A DNA stretch of 64,000 bases from the NCBI GenBank assembly GCA_019787685.1, contig JAHNUO010000026.1, positions 310,001 through 374,000 on the forward strand, read 5' to 3'. The first letter of the stretch is position 1. Each line of letters opens with the position of its first letter. The DNA is from Chiua virens. Its lineage: Eukaryota; Basidiomycota; Agaricomycetes; Boletales; Boletaceae. Made by a program: the position numbers and the translations under genes. Shown piece after piece: positions 24,204 to 34,482 of this stretch. Below the pieces are notes generated by a model. That model worked only from the letters and a program-made list of their open reading frames with translations. It ran no database searches and was not told where the DNA came from.

Positions 24204-25979
24204 GATTAGAAATATGATTGGATTGGCTCAAGGGAGTGCTATCTCGTTTATCATCTATATTGTATGACGCATGTATGGAATAGTATCTCGCTCGGGTTCT
24301 CGATGCATAATCGACTTTTTTTTTCCGGCGGATAAATTGGAACGTGTGTGGTGCAAGCTCCCGGCTCGGCTCGTTCCGGGTTATTTTTCGTCCATTTATC
24401 CTTGATCGTACATGATCGTACATTGATCAACCTTTGACCGGTGGCCTTGCTAGAACGCCTTATCAAGTATGGCCCAGCTGGGTCCCGGGACTTTGAAAAA
24501 TCTCAAGGAGTCCCACTCAGTACTCCGTACTCCTCACCACTGTACGAGATGGTAAGGGTTGACATTTTTGTAAGTGCGCCCTTATATATATGGTTTAGCC
24601 GTCTTGTTGGCTATGTTGGTAAGTAAACTTTACGAGCGCTCCGGATAAAATGGCTTCCACGTCCACCGTACAGCCAAGCCTATTCTGGAGGACTGGTGTG
24701 TCGAGCCATCATTTCCTATCCGCGCTTTGCAAACGACGTTGGTGGTGGTTGATCATGCGTAAGCGGATTCGAGAGACTTTTTTCAGTTGGCGCTGCATGA
24801 GGAGATCCCACTTTCTCGTTTCAGTGCACCGCTATCACGGGCTGACCGAGGCAAGCCGTTACAACAAGACCGCGCGGAAGACCCTATTTACGGCTATGCC
24901 TTTTGTATCCATGTCTTAGTAGTGGATATGGTCGGGCCCTCATGGTATGTTTTCTTCCCTTTCCTCGATCTCGAGTTCCAAGTTCAGTCGACGCAGGCAT
25001 AGTACTTGTTCCGAAGAATCCGAACACCTGTCACTTGAATTGCCAGGTAGTACATGATTCTAATCGATCATTACTCAACGCCGGCAATGGTGTGGTATAG
25101 TCTTCGGAAGCTACTCAAGGAATCTCGCGATCTCTATGGCTCGCCAGTGACGTGTGTTATCGTACGGGACGGCAAGTCACTCGATACCTGTACACTTCTA
25201 CCAGTGAACATGTCAGATGGTTCAGCTGGTTTGTTTTATGCTATAAGCCCTGCCAAATGCCACTGAAGCATCGATCTCTCATCACGCATTAGCGAGCAGG
25301 CTTGTTCTAAAACATATTTTCCGTGATTTTCTGGTACGGGTGCTTTCCTTTGCACACACCTGCTTTCATGGACAATAGGACAGTGAGCCGTAATGGGAGC
25401 TGTTCCACTTGCATCGGCGACGATGATCGATTGGTTTATTGAATAGGATGCAAGGAACATCCTTTCGCTAACATGAGCATCGATCCGAGTCATCATCATT
25501 GACGTCCGTGTTCTAACATTGCAGCAGGATGTCGTACCCGTTACTCTCGATCACCGGACAATGTTTCATCTTCGGCATTCGAGAATGCCCGACGCGACAT
25601 TTGACGGTGCGCGATGCAAGCTTGGAGGTTAATAGGCAACTGGCAGCGATCGACGATCATCTATCATCAATGGGGCGATCAAACCGCGGACGAGAATAAG
25701 GGACTCGAGGGGTCAGAGGAACGACGTAACCAAGGTTCAACTTGAAGCTTGAACAACCGCTGTAGGATAATATAAACTAGCGTGACGTATGTTTAGCCTC
25801 TTACAAACGGTGTCCAAGATCAACGAAACCCGGTGATTCAGTGGCTGATAGTACATGCAAGGTGTTTAAACAATCGTGATGCATCGAACTTGCTAGGTAT
25901 CTGCATGTAGCTTATGAATAATACAAAATATACCCCCCGCCATTTGATCACCCGGATTCCGAGTTGGCGTTTCTCCATG
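24204..25979. other. Gene-poor interval with a possible gene remnant
   Basis: 3' flank of the Rxt3 gene, then short ORFs. A TATA-like TTATATATATGG at about 24582-24593 precedes an ATG at 24650 (MASTSTVQPSLF). An open stretch, HEEIPLSRFSAPLSRADRGK and AEDPIYGYAFCIHVLVVD (24787-24960), looks like real coding sequence, but frames do not join by any splice I can find. I do not recognise the protein. The rest shows nothing. Confidence 0.4.
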
Positions 25980-25980
25980 T

Positions 25981-26706
25981 TTAGCTTCCGTTGGCATCTG
26001 TTGATCCAGTGGTACCTGATACCGTGACGTCACCAGTAGGCACGGAAATATCCTGCATTTGCATAGGCAACCTAGTAGAGGTCATTTCGGCGCAGTGACT
26101 TCCGTGGTGGATGGCCATGGTGACCAATGGCAATACACCGAGTAAAAGACCAACTGCTGCCAGTGCAGGGGATTGCAAACCGGAAACAAGTACAACACCG
26201 GCCATGCAGGATGTGCCCAGGAGGGGAATCACATGGAGAAATCTTGAAAGAGTAGGATAGTTCTAGGTGGAAGATGAGAGCAAGGAGGATGGATCTGGTA
26301 TGGCACTGACACGGAGAAAACAGGTATTAATGGCGAGACGAAGACTGATGGTATAGATGAGGAGCGTGAGAACAACGGGGAGTAGTAAATTGGATCCGGA
26401 AATGGTAAAGATGCTACCAGGCCCGATATAGATATGTCGTCGCATAGTAGATAGTGTCAGCAAAAATCATCATTCATGTCCTGAAGACTTACGCTAGGAG
26501 CGCCATGAGCTATTCAGGTGAATGTATAGAATCAGTGACGGTAGAGATTAGAATTGTGAAGTGCATACCGAGTTCAGTGAAAACTTGCGGGTATCCTCGA
26601 GCTCCAACATGAGATTGGCCGGGGAAAGGGGCAGCTGTCTTGGGTTGATCTGCCGCCCGAGATTGAATCCGCTGGCACGAATGAAGCACACGACGCAGAA
26701 TGACAT
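25981..26706 (-). pseudogene. Small membrane protein gene, broken copy
   Basis: Near-identical duplicate of 11268-11991, including the flanks. It keeps the start MSFCVVCFIRASGFNLGRQI at 26706, the micro-exon with its splice sites (about 26500) and the hydrophobic exon IFTISGSNLLLPVVLTLL. At about 26262-26264 a CAG codon of copy 1 (YTQNYP) is TAG, so the protein stops after SSLLSSST, about 90 residues early. The sequence beyond the stop still reads HVIPLLGTSCMAGVVLVSG. This suggests recent inactivation. Confidence 0.72.
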
Positions 26707-27002
26707 GATGAGATTTAAAATCGCCAGTTGTACCGGGGGTGGTACTTTGACTCTTTTTATTTACTGTAATATATATGCATCAGATGCGTAAGCAGTGTTT
26801 GTGAGATGCGGCACAGCCTTTGTGGGGAAACAAACGGCAGTTACCGAGATTACGAGTCTCCTAGAAACCTAGTGCATGAGCTAAGCGAAGTGGCGGCTTC
26901 GCCTTCAGCTGCAGCTATCGATCTTCTCTCTCTCGATCGCATTCTCGCATCTCTCGCATCTGCCTTGCCCTATCGTCCATGGCCAATCTAAACGCTCCCC
27001 TT

Positions 27003-27188
27003 CTACCGGACTTCGCTGCCCCTCAATTCAATCCTCATAGTACGATAAAAAGTTCGCTCAGAGAGATCGCAAATCTTGGAAAAATCATGGAGGTCAAGGA
27101 GACCACGTTCGTAAAGCCGGATAGCTGCTAATTTGACATCGCGTGAGACTTTGCGGAAGGCCATGAGCTTGTTGGATCGTAGTGCCAC
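27003..27188 (-). pseudogene. Transposase helix-turn-helix remnant
   Basis: A 61-residue ORF reads KVSRDVKLAAIRLYERGLLD, then FSKICDLSERTFYRTMR. It resembles the N-terminal HTH of Tc1/mariner or IS630-like transposases common in agaricomycetes. No DDE catalytic domain follows and the ORF stops soon after, so it is a truncated relic. The family call is by resemblance only. Confidence 0.55.
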
Positions 27189-28043
27189 GGGAAGGATTTT
27201 GTCGGCCTCCAGTTTTCTGCACTGCCGTGGGAATGGGAATGTATTAGTAACTAGCTTCTAGATGTATTCAGACTGCATAGCATGAAGGTGAATCAAATGA
27301 TCTCATCATCGTGCTCCTTTTCGATCTCTTTCGATTTACTGGTCCCTTCACCTTTATCCTTATCCTCGACCAGTTTAATTATACTAGACATAGATTACTT
27401 AATTTGTTTACTACTATGGACGTTTTGCACACGAACTCAACACGGGGAAATGACCTTGCCAAGCAAGGTGACACAACATACCATTCCCCCAGCGACAACT
27501 TTGGTGGCCAGCCCGTCTATGAGATCACGTGCCGCGATCTTAAACGGATGAGGGAGACCGTCGATAGTTCAAGGAACTAAACTTCGTGAGGCAATCAGGC
27601 CTCACGACCATCCAACGCGCCCGACTCGATTCCGTCTCGGCTGGGGCACGTATGTCTCGAAAGTCTGATGCACACATGCTGTGTGACTGCGCAATCCTCA
27701 GTCACAGATGAGGGCATCCAGAACAGGTGCTTCCCGCTTCCGATGCTTCCAATGGAATGGACTGTTACCAACTTGCGAACGTCGTCATTGCGTAACGTAC
27801 CCACTGAGTTGGTCGTTAGCCAGCTCAGAAGCCTCAGATGAGACTGAAAATAAGGATCCATCTCGATCATGTCGGTGAAGATGAGATGGAAAGAAACTCA
27901 GTTACTCAAATACGTTGGATTTATCCTGAATGAAAGAAAATGCATTTTGGTTTTAAACGTATGCTGTAGCAAATATGTGTAGTCATAGTCATGCATACAT
28001 GGTACTCGGGAGCCGCATGAAATGTGAGGACGAGTATATACAT
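27189..28043. other. Interval without a recognised gene
   Basis: About 850 bases. The minus-strand ORF 27595-27870 (DPYFQSHLRLLSWLTTNSVG) has a protein-like composition but no recognised domain. The remainder is the 3' side of the L11 gene. Confidence 0.4.
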
Positions 28044-28737
28044 TTATTTCTAAGAAAAAAGTATAAGTCAAGATCAGACGTGCACCCGATGCTCTACTCA
28101 CCAAGATGATACCGTCGAACCTCTGCTTGAACCAAGACATGGTGTCGTCCTTGGTCACCCGGTGTTGGAACCCAACGCGCGCCTTCCGCTCCTTCCTCTT
28201 GGCAACACGCATTCCCGGCCTCCCCATCACCACATAAAAGTCCATCCCGAAAATTCCGATACCAGGATCGTACCTCGCCCCGAGATCGATGTGTTCCTGA
28301 ATACCGAACCCAAAGTTGCCGGTGTCTGAAAAGTTTTTCCGTCTGAGCTCGTACTCCTTAACTTTGAGGCCACGCTCGAGGATTTCCTCGGCTTTGGGGC
28401 CACGAATGGTGACGTGGACGGCGATTTTTTCGTTACGGCGGATACCGAACGTGCGGACGGTGTACCGGGCTTTGGAGGTAACAGGTGTTTGGCCGGTGAG
28501 TTGTTCGAGAACTTTGGAGGCACGGGTGAGGCGATCGCCAGATTCGCCGACACAAATGTCTGTACAGGGAGATGTAAGAAGAGTGGGCGTTGCGTTTGCC
28601 GGTTCGAGGACGTACTGATGACGAGCTTTTCTATGCGGAGCTCACGCATGGGGTTGGTGGGGGCTGTTTTTTGCTCTGCCTGCGATGGGGATGATTAACT
28701 TTGGTGTTGAGAAACACGATACTGGAATACTTGCCAT
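28044..28737 (-). CDS. RPL11: 60S ribosomal protein L11 (uL5)
   Basis: Large-subunit ribosomal protein that binds 5S rRNA. The body reads [18 protein letters not shown], then (across an intron) [79 protein letters not shown] and [16 protein letters not shown]. It ends [15 protein letters not shown] plus a last exon that codes only Lys and the stop (28044-28049). The first intron falls directly after the start codon region (ATG at 28735-28737). A GT donor gives MAKQKTAP; a GC donor (ATG|GCAAGT) gives MAEQKTAP. Only about 200 bases separate the start from the VPS25 stop, so the promoter is compact. Confidence 0.95.
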
Positions 28738-28937
28738 GTCGGTCGTGTCAGCGTTATCTTGTCGCCGTCGAGGGGATTGGTAGGACTGTTGGTGGTTAGC
28801 GACTGTGGCAAGTGGCTGAAACCTTAATCGTATTACTGTGCAGCTATTCGGCATTTTCCGACATACCAAAGATAGTCGTCTCCTATCGATTGCTGCGCAG
28901 CTCGAGTCTAGCATACATTCATAACTCGATGAAGCCA

Positions 28938-29734
28938 TCATCTCATTCCCGCAAACAGCCTGACACCTTCACCGTCAGCAGCGCCAATGATCTGGGCTCG
29001 TCCGGAGCGCGTGAGGACATTGATCGCTCTACGCAAAAGCGGAATTGGTAAACCAGAGAGGGGAGACGGAATCGGTGGATCAGTTATCTCGTAAAATGTC
29101 AATATCATGTTCAATTGTCCCGACGCCGTTGCCTTCAACATGGGGATAGTCTATCAGCGTGCATCAACATAAACGAAAGCGTTACCCATGCGTGTAGAGC
29201 ATCTGCCCATTCCTCGGGCTGTCTCCAGAGGAGCAGAACTGAACGGGTTTGCTTGGCGGGCTCGTACATCGCGACGTTCTTTGACACGAGCACGGCGAGT
29301 AAGGACGAGAGGTAAGAAGGGAGAACACGACCTAAATAGACGATGGGATTCACCTTGTCAACTCGGGATGAGCATGGGAGGCGAACTGCGACTCACGATT
29401 TATCCGTTCATTGCGTAGTATCTCGTCCCAATCGCTCCCCGGCGCTTCCGCATCCTCGACGCGAAGGGTAAACAATCGACGGTGCCGTCCGTACGAAAGG
29501 ATCAGTCGGGTCCAGTGATCGGCAAAGAGGTTCTGCGTGCTTGGAGTCGGCTGCTCTCTGGTGGACGTTCATTTCGGAATACTGTTATGAAGACCATGGG
29601 ATCTCACGTAAAGAATGGAAGTGCGGCGTGGATGGAGGGTAAGAGGAAGCCTGTTTCTATAGATCAATGAACCCGTTGATATTGAGTAGGCATCTTGGCC
29701 CACCTGATGCTGTTGTGTGAGGGGTAAGCTCCAT
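28938..29734 (-). CDS. VPS25: ESCRT-II subunit VPS25
   Basis: Endosomal sorting protein that bridges ESCRT-II to ESCRT-III. Start MELTPHTTAS at 29734, then an intron and GFLLPSIHAALPFFT. The next exon begins EQPTPSTQNLFADHWTRLIL and continues LFTLRVEDAEAPG. Then come RVLPSYLSSLLAVLVSKNVA and LLLWRQPEEWADALHAW (about 29210-29330), and after another intron ATASGQLNMILTFYEITDPP, PSPLSGLPIPLLRRAINVLT and GRAQIIGAADGEGVRLF. The last three blocks are the second winged helix of VPS25. About 185 residues and five exons, as usual for the family. Confidence 0.92.
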
Positions 29735-31186
29735 TGCCAGTGACTACGCTAGTCTAGAAGCACAAAATATTGCTGACAAAGTCTTCGAAGCGTGACTTAG
29801 AACGTCTACTCCCCCGTCGCCACTGCGTTTCTACCATCACCGTCATCCACGCGCAAAACAGTTAAGTACCGGACCCTGGTCACAAGTCAACTCTTGTAAT
29901 AATCCCGTCCCTGCAAGTTGAATGACGAGCCACGGCCTTGATCGCTGAGATCACATAAGATTCTAGACCCCTAACGCGACTCTTCAGTGACAGTGTCTAG
30001 TTGCTGCCCCATCTTTCAACCGCTCACTGGCAACAGACCTCCGTTCATCCGACAACGTTGATTTCCGTGTCCTCAAATGGCTCCTCATTTTTCCTCTCTC
30101 ATTTTCAGTCGAGCCTTCGATGTCCTCGATCCGGTGATCATGGATGGACTTCTTGTTGTCCTATGCCTGAAGACAGAAAGACCCTCAACGTCTCTGTTTC
30201 TGCTACGTTGTTGAGTCCACGAGGCCGGCTTCGACATTGACTGGTGAGAGTCGTCATGGGTTCGAAGTGCCGAGTCTCAATCACAGTCCCCTCGTCATTA
30301 CTGTGAAAGATAGTAGCAACTTAAGACAACGCCAAACTCCTGGGGCAAACGGCGCCGACTAGATAACTGGCACGTTGATCTGCTTGTTCGTTTGCGAGAG
30401 GGCTAGGAATAGTAGGCAGAGAGTATTCCTCAGAATCTCGGCGCGTCAGACCCTCCAGAAACATTACGATTCCATTGGCAGTGGGACTCGGCTCCCAAGG
30501 ACCCGCTGGGGGAATCTGCATGACCCCGCTTGAAATTGAGTGTTTGTAAATTGTAGAGAACAATCGTGACCATGTCAATGACAATCTCAATGTGAATCAA
30601 ATTCTAACTTGCCGAGTCGACTGTCGGTCACGACGAGTAGTAAACGTTTATGTAAACCCCCGCAAAACGCCGAGCTGCCAATCGTCTGCCACCGGCATAA
30701 AGTCACCGTTTCTTCATCGCACTTGCGCCTAGTGCCTTCAAATTAACATGCTGGTGAAATCTTTTGCAGTGCCTCGTGAGAGACGGCGACCATCCTCTTA
30801 TCTAATGGTTCAAACGTTCAATGGCCTGGCAAAGACCGGCCACCACCTCCCCGTTTTACGCCCTTTGGTCATGATCACACTTGAAGATTGCGATCGGGCT
30901 GCTGCATGGGCCACCATCAAAGTTTCCTTTCCCTCCGGTTCTTCTTTACTTTTTGTATATACTGACACGTGTTGTCTACTTATCTCTGACTCCGTGGACA
31001 GCCCAGGTACGTGAGGTTTTCATCCTCGAGGAGGAGGGACCGTTCTCTTACTACATCCAATAGATTTGATTCGGTCACCTGGCCACCCAAACAACCCAGA
31101 TGACTGTGATGGCCGTGAATTCCTGACAACCCTGAGGAAAGCTGTGGGGTGTTTCTGACTCTGAAACCGAAAACGTTCACGTTGAC
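29735..31186. other. Interval upstream of the BTB cluster
   Basis: About 1.45 kb. It contains the degenerate BTB fragment at 30005-30200. The short ORFs at 30321-30590 (minus) and 30748-31014 (plus) have no recognised domain. The last 130 bases (31060-31186) align with the region upstream of the third BTB gene (about 34255-34331). Confidence 0.45.
30005..30200 (+). pseudogene. Degenerate BTB-domain fragment
   Basis: The bases corresponding to CGTTCATC.GACAACGTTGAT and TTCCGTGTCCTCAAA align with the start of the BTB domain of the genes downstream, and GAAGACAG.AAGACCCTCAA aligns further on. Stops and indels break every frame. Confidence 0.7.
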
Positions 31187-31220
31187 CGTTGGTCCGTGCA
31201 GACCCGTGAGCAGGTATAAA
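31187..31220 (+). promoter_or_regulatory. BTB gene 1 promoter: conserved box plus TATA
   Basis: CGTTGGTCCGTGCAGAC at 31187-31203, then TATAAA at 31215-31220. The same pair at the same spacing lies upstream of the other three close BTB paralogues. Confidence 0.7.
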
Positions 31221-31412
31221 TCTGTGGTAGATTTCGTGGCGAGTAAACCCTTGTCACATCGTCGTACCGACCTCCATCAATATTATCAGCACCTACTGAT
31301 TCCATTTACACTGCTGCGCCTTTCGGTCACGCCAAAGGGGGCGTACTAGTGAGCTCCTCGTCCTTCAGTGCCCGTCGGGTGACAACTAATATGAGACGTC
31401 TCCCTAGGAGTC

Positions 31413-32442
31413 ATGTTCCCCCACACGACAGAGTCCACCAAACCTGCCTACGCCGCAGCGCCTTTCGATCATGCCAAGGCAGACGTCATACTCCGTTCAT
31501 CTGACAATGTTGATTTCCGTATCTTCAAACTGTTCCTCTCCCTCGCGTCCCCGTTCTTCGAATCACTTTTTGACATTCCCCAACCCGCCGAAGCGAGCGA
31601 GGATCAGGAGATCAAGGATGGTCTTGTCGTCGTTCCCATGGCGGAAGACAGCAAGACCCTCGATGCCCTGTTCCGCTTTTGCTACCCGTCTACCCTCACC
31701 GACGACCCCAACCTGGAGGTGCTCGAGGATGTGATCGACGTCCTCGAGGCTGCCAAAAAGTACTCCCTTGAGTCACTCGAGAAGAAGATCTGTCGCACCC
31801 TCTCGAATCCCAAGATCCTCGAGGCCGAACCACTCCGGTGCTTTGCAATTGCACACCGAGGGAACCTGCGAGAGGAAACACGGCTTGCTGCCAAGTATAC
31901 GCTGACCCAGCCACTCATTCCTTCCTGGTTCAAAGAGATTGGATTGATCACGGCGGCTGATCTGCTTGCGTTGCTCACCTATCATCGGGAGTGCGGGGAT
32001 GCAGTGTATGCTCTCAAGACCAACATGTCCTGGATCAAAACGCACTATGGCACCAACCAAGCTTGCGCATGGCTTTCGGGTCAATACCAATACCAAGGTA
32101 ACTACAATGGCAGCCACGGTAGCAACAACTGTTCATGTCCAAGATCACCGGTACCGAGATTCCAACTATTCAACTCATGGTCGCTTCAGTGGTGGGAGGA
32201 TTTTATGGAACAAACCTTTGTGGAGTTGCGAGATAAGCCTTGCAAAGCGACTATAGAGAGCCACGCGGTGAAGACTGTGCAGAGCATCAAAGGAAAAAAT
32301 TGCATAAGTTGTTCTCCCCACGTCGAGGAGGGTATGCGGGGCTTGATCGAACTATTCGGGAAGAAATTGGACAAAGTAGTTTCTCAGGTAAGTTATAATC
32401 TTTGTGTGGCAGATTGAACTGGATTTCAAACCCTGCAGGTGA
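31413..32442 (+). CDS. BTB/POZ-domain protein 1 of the cluster
   Basis: Protein of about 335-340 residues. The BTB fold begins FDHAKADVILRSSDNVDFRI and continues LFLSLASPFFESLFDIPQP (residues about 20-60), then DALFRFCYP and VLEAAKKYSLESLEKKICRT. A helical BACK-like middle part follows (LRCFAIAHRGNLREETRLAA). The C-terminal module carries CSC, then SLQWWEDFM, KPC and NCISC (residues about 235-300). BTB proteins dimerise and often act as Cullin-3 adaptors, but no MATH, Kelch or zinc-finger partner is fused here. The terminal intron of the family (59 nt in gene 3) is only 25 nt (32388-32412) here. Unspliced, the protein would end VSYNLCVAD at 32417; spliced, IELDFKPCR at 32442. The ATG of the extra first exon seen in gene 3 is missing. 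Confidence 0.85.
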
Positions 32443-33108
32443 AAATGAAAATTCCAGACTCGGATGAAGATCCCTCTCCTGGGCCCTCGGTTAGCTTCTC
32501 AAAAAATGGGGGAATGTGGTAGAAGATGATATCTGTACCGTGTATTAGTGATTGTCAGCGTCATGTGTGACGAGCAGACGTTTTACTAAAGAGAAGTCAT
32601 CATTACTCAGCACCCCAATCGGGGAAGTGTGTCGTCCGAAAATCGCACTTCCTGACTTTGATCCGCGAGAATGTCAAGGAAAACCCGTGTTCGACATGGT
32701 ATAGGAATAGTGGAGATGCTGTAAATATTAATGCCCAAGAGGCCCCGAGGTTCGACCACCAAGCAGTTCCTTCGACGCTGGCGGATATATGTAGGTACGA
32801 ACAACTTGGGTCAGCCCGCTAAGCAGCTGCACTGCTAGTCAGTTTGGCGTAAGTTGCGCAACTTGAAACTTACCCTCCTTCTTTCTTCCAAAATTAGTTA
32901 CAAATCCTTTAGGTTCTTCTGTTATTTCCGACAGCCGGGACAGGTCCTCATTCCATCTTCAACAAGGTGCTACTTTCCACATTGGACAATTGAACCGACT
33001 CGGTCACCCGCTCCTCCATACTGCTCACACAATTGAGCTGGTCTCGGGATTCCGACGAGCCTGAGGAATGCCACCAGTGCTTCTTAAACCAAAATGCACC
33101 ACGCAGAT
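32443..33108. other. Intergenic between BTB genes 1 and 2
   Basis: 3' flank of gene 1. From about 32860 it aligns with 36230-36487 upstream of gene 4. No gene seen. Confidence 0.6.
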
Positions 33109-33141
33109 CGTTGGCCCGTGCAGACGCATTGCAGGTATAAA
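33109..33141 (+). promoter_or_regulatory. BTB gene 2 promoter: conserved box plus TATA
   Basis: CGTTGGCCCGTGCAGAC at 33109-33125 and TATAAA at 33136-33141. The surrounding about 200 bases are almost identical to the gene 4 promoter, including a 5' leader intron that ends just before the ATG. Confidence 0.7.
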
Positions 33142-33274
33142 TTCTCGACCAGATTCAAAGGTATCCATATAGCTTCTCCTAAGCTTCTCTCCGAGTCCAG
33201 AATCACTGCACTGTACTTGTGAGTCCCTGTCCAGTGCTCATGTAGACTCACCGATGTGAGACATCGTCCTTTAG

Positions 33275-34140
33275 ATGCTCAGCAGCACACCAACATTCGC
33301 CAAGCCTGCCTACGCCGCCGCGCCTTTCGACCACGCCAAGGCAGACATCGTTCTCCGTTCATCCGACAATGTCGATTTCCGCATCTTCAAACTAATTCCT
33401 CTCCCTCGCATCCCCCTTCTTTGAGACCCTCTTCAACATCCCCGACCCGCCAAAGCGAGCAGGGATCAAGGGATCAAGATGTGGCTGGTGTCCTCGAGGC
33501 CGCTAAAAAGTATTCCCTCAACGCGCTCGAGAGTAGGATCTGTCGTACGCTGTCTAGACCCCAGATCCTCGAAGCTGAACCACTCCGATGTTTTGCAATC
33601 GCACGCCGAGGTCGATTGACGGAGGAAATGCGGCTTGCCGTCAAGTACACGTTGAGCCTGCCACTCATTCCTTTGTGGTTCAAGGAAATTAACCCGATTT
33701 CGGTTGCCGATCTATTTGCGTTGGTCACCTATCACCGCTTTTGCGGAGACGCGGAAACCTGCACGATGTTTTCCGGAATATCCGGTTGTTCATGTTCAAG
33801 AGCGCCGTCGACATCGAAATACTACAGACTTTTCTATGATTCCATGCCCCTGTGGTGGGGAAGAGTATATGGAGGAAATGTTTGTGGCCTTACGAGAAAT
33901 CCCTGTAGGGGAACTGTGGAAAGCATTGCGGAGAAGACAAAGTAGAGGATCAAAAACCGTAACTGTCGCTCCTGCTCCCCGTGTCTCGGAAGGAATGCAG
34001 GACCTTTCCGAGCTATGGGTGAAGAAACTGAAGGAGATTGTTTCTCAGGTAAGTTGTGCACTGCAGTGTCACTGGGACACTCGGGCCTGAAATAGTTTGC
34101 GCCACAGATTGGACTAGACATTATGAAACCTTTACAAACA
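33275..34140 (+). pseudogene. BTB gene 2, frameshifted and internally deleted
   Basis: Starts like gene 4 (MLSSTPTFAKPAYAAAPFDH, then KADIVLRSSDNVDFRIFKL). At about 33391 one extra base (CTAATTCC against TTATTCC) shifts the frame into a stop. A deletion of roughly 110-160 bases then removes the end of the BTB core, so the downstream frame resumes at GVLEAAKKYSLNALESRICR. A second deletion and shift lies near 33760. Later the family end ELWVKKLKEIVSQ and its intron donor are still visible at about 34010-34050. Clearly non-functional. Confidence 0.85.
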
Positions 34141-34262
34141 CTATTAGCGAGAAATGCAGTACGCGTCTGTCTGTCCTGATACGAAATGGAGCTTTGTAGT
34201 TCACTCACACTCATTTGACCCATGTCATTCAACTTCTTACTTTGGTCCTTCAAGGAAGTGGC
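34140..34262. repeat. Duplicated 3' end of the DEK-C/HIRIP3-like gene
   Basis: Aligns with 37917-38037, including the shared TCCTGATACGAAATGGAG and CACTCATTTGACC. On the minus strand it reads SLKDQSKK, against FLEDQSEED at the end of the gene at 38001. It is the tail of that gene, carried along in the tandem duplication and now orphaned. Confidence 0.75.
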
Positions 34263-34331
34263 GGCCCTTGAAATCCTGATATACCCGAGGAAATCTGTGG
34301 GGATTCCGAAACCAAAAGCGTTCATGCTGAT

Positions 34332-34364
34332 CGTTGGTCCGTGCTGACCCTTAAAAGATATAAA
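34332..34364 (+). promoter_or_regulatory. BTB gene 3 promoter: conserved box plus TATA
   Basis: CGTTGGTCCGTGCTGAC (one mismatch) at 34332-34348, TATAAA at 34359-34364. Confidence 0.65.
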
Positions 34365-34482
34365 TTTATGATAGATTTCGTGGCATTGATAGTACTCAAC
34401 TTCTTTCCTCAGCTTTCACATCATTCCAGTAATCCCCCGTCGCATCGTCTTACCGACCTCCACTAATAATTTCACTCTCTAG

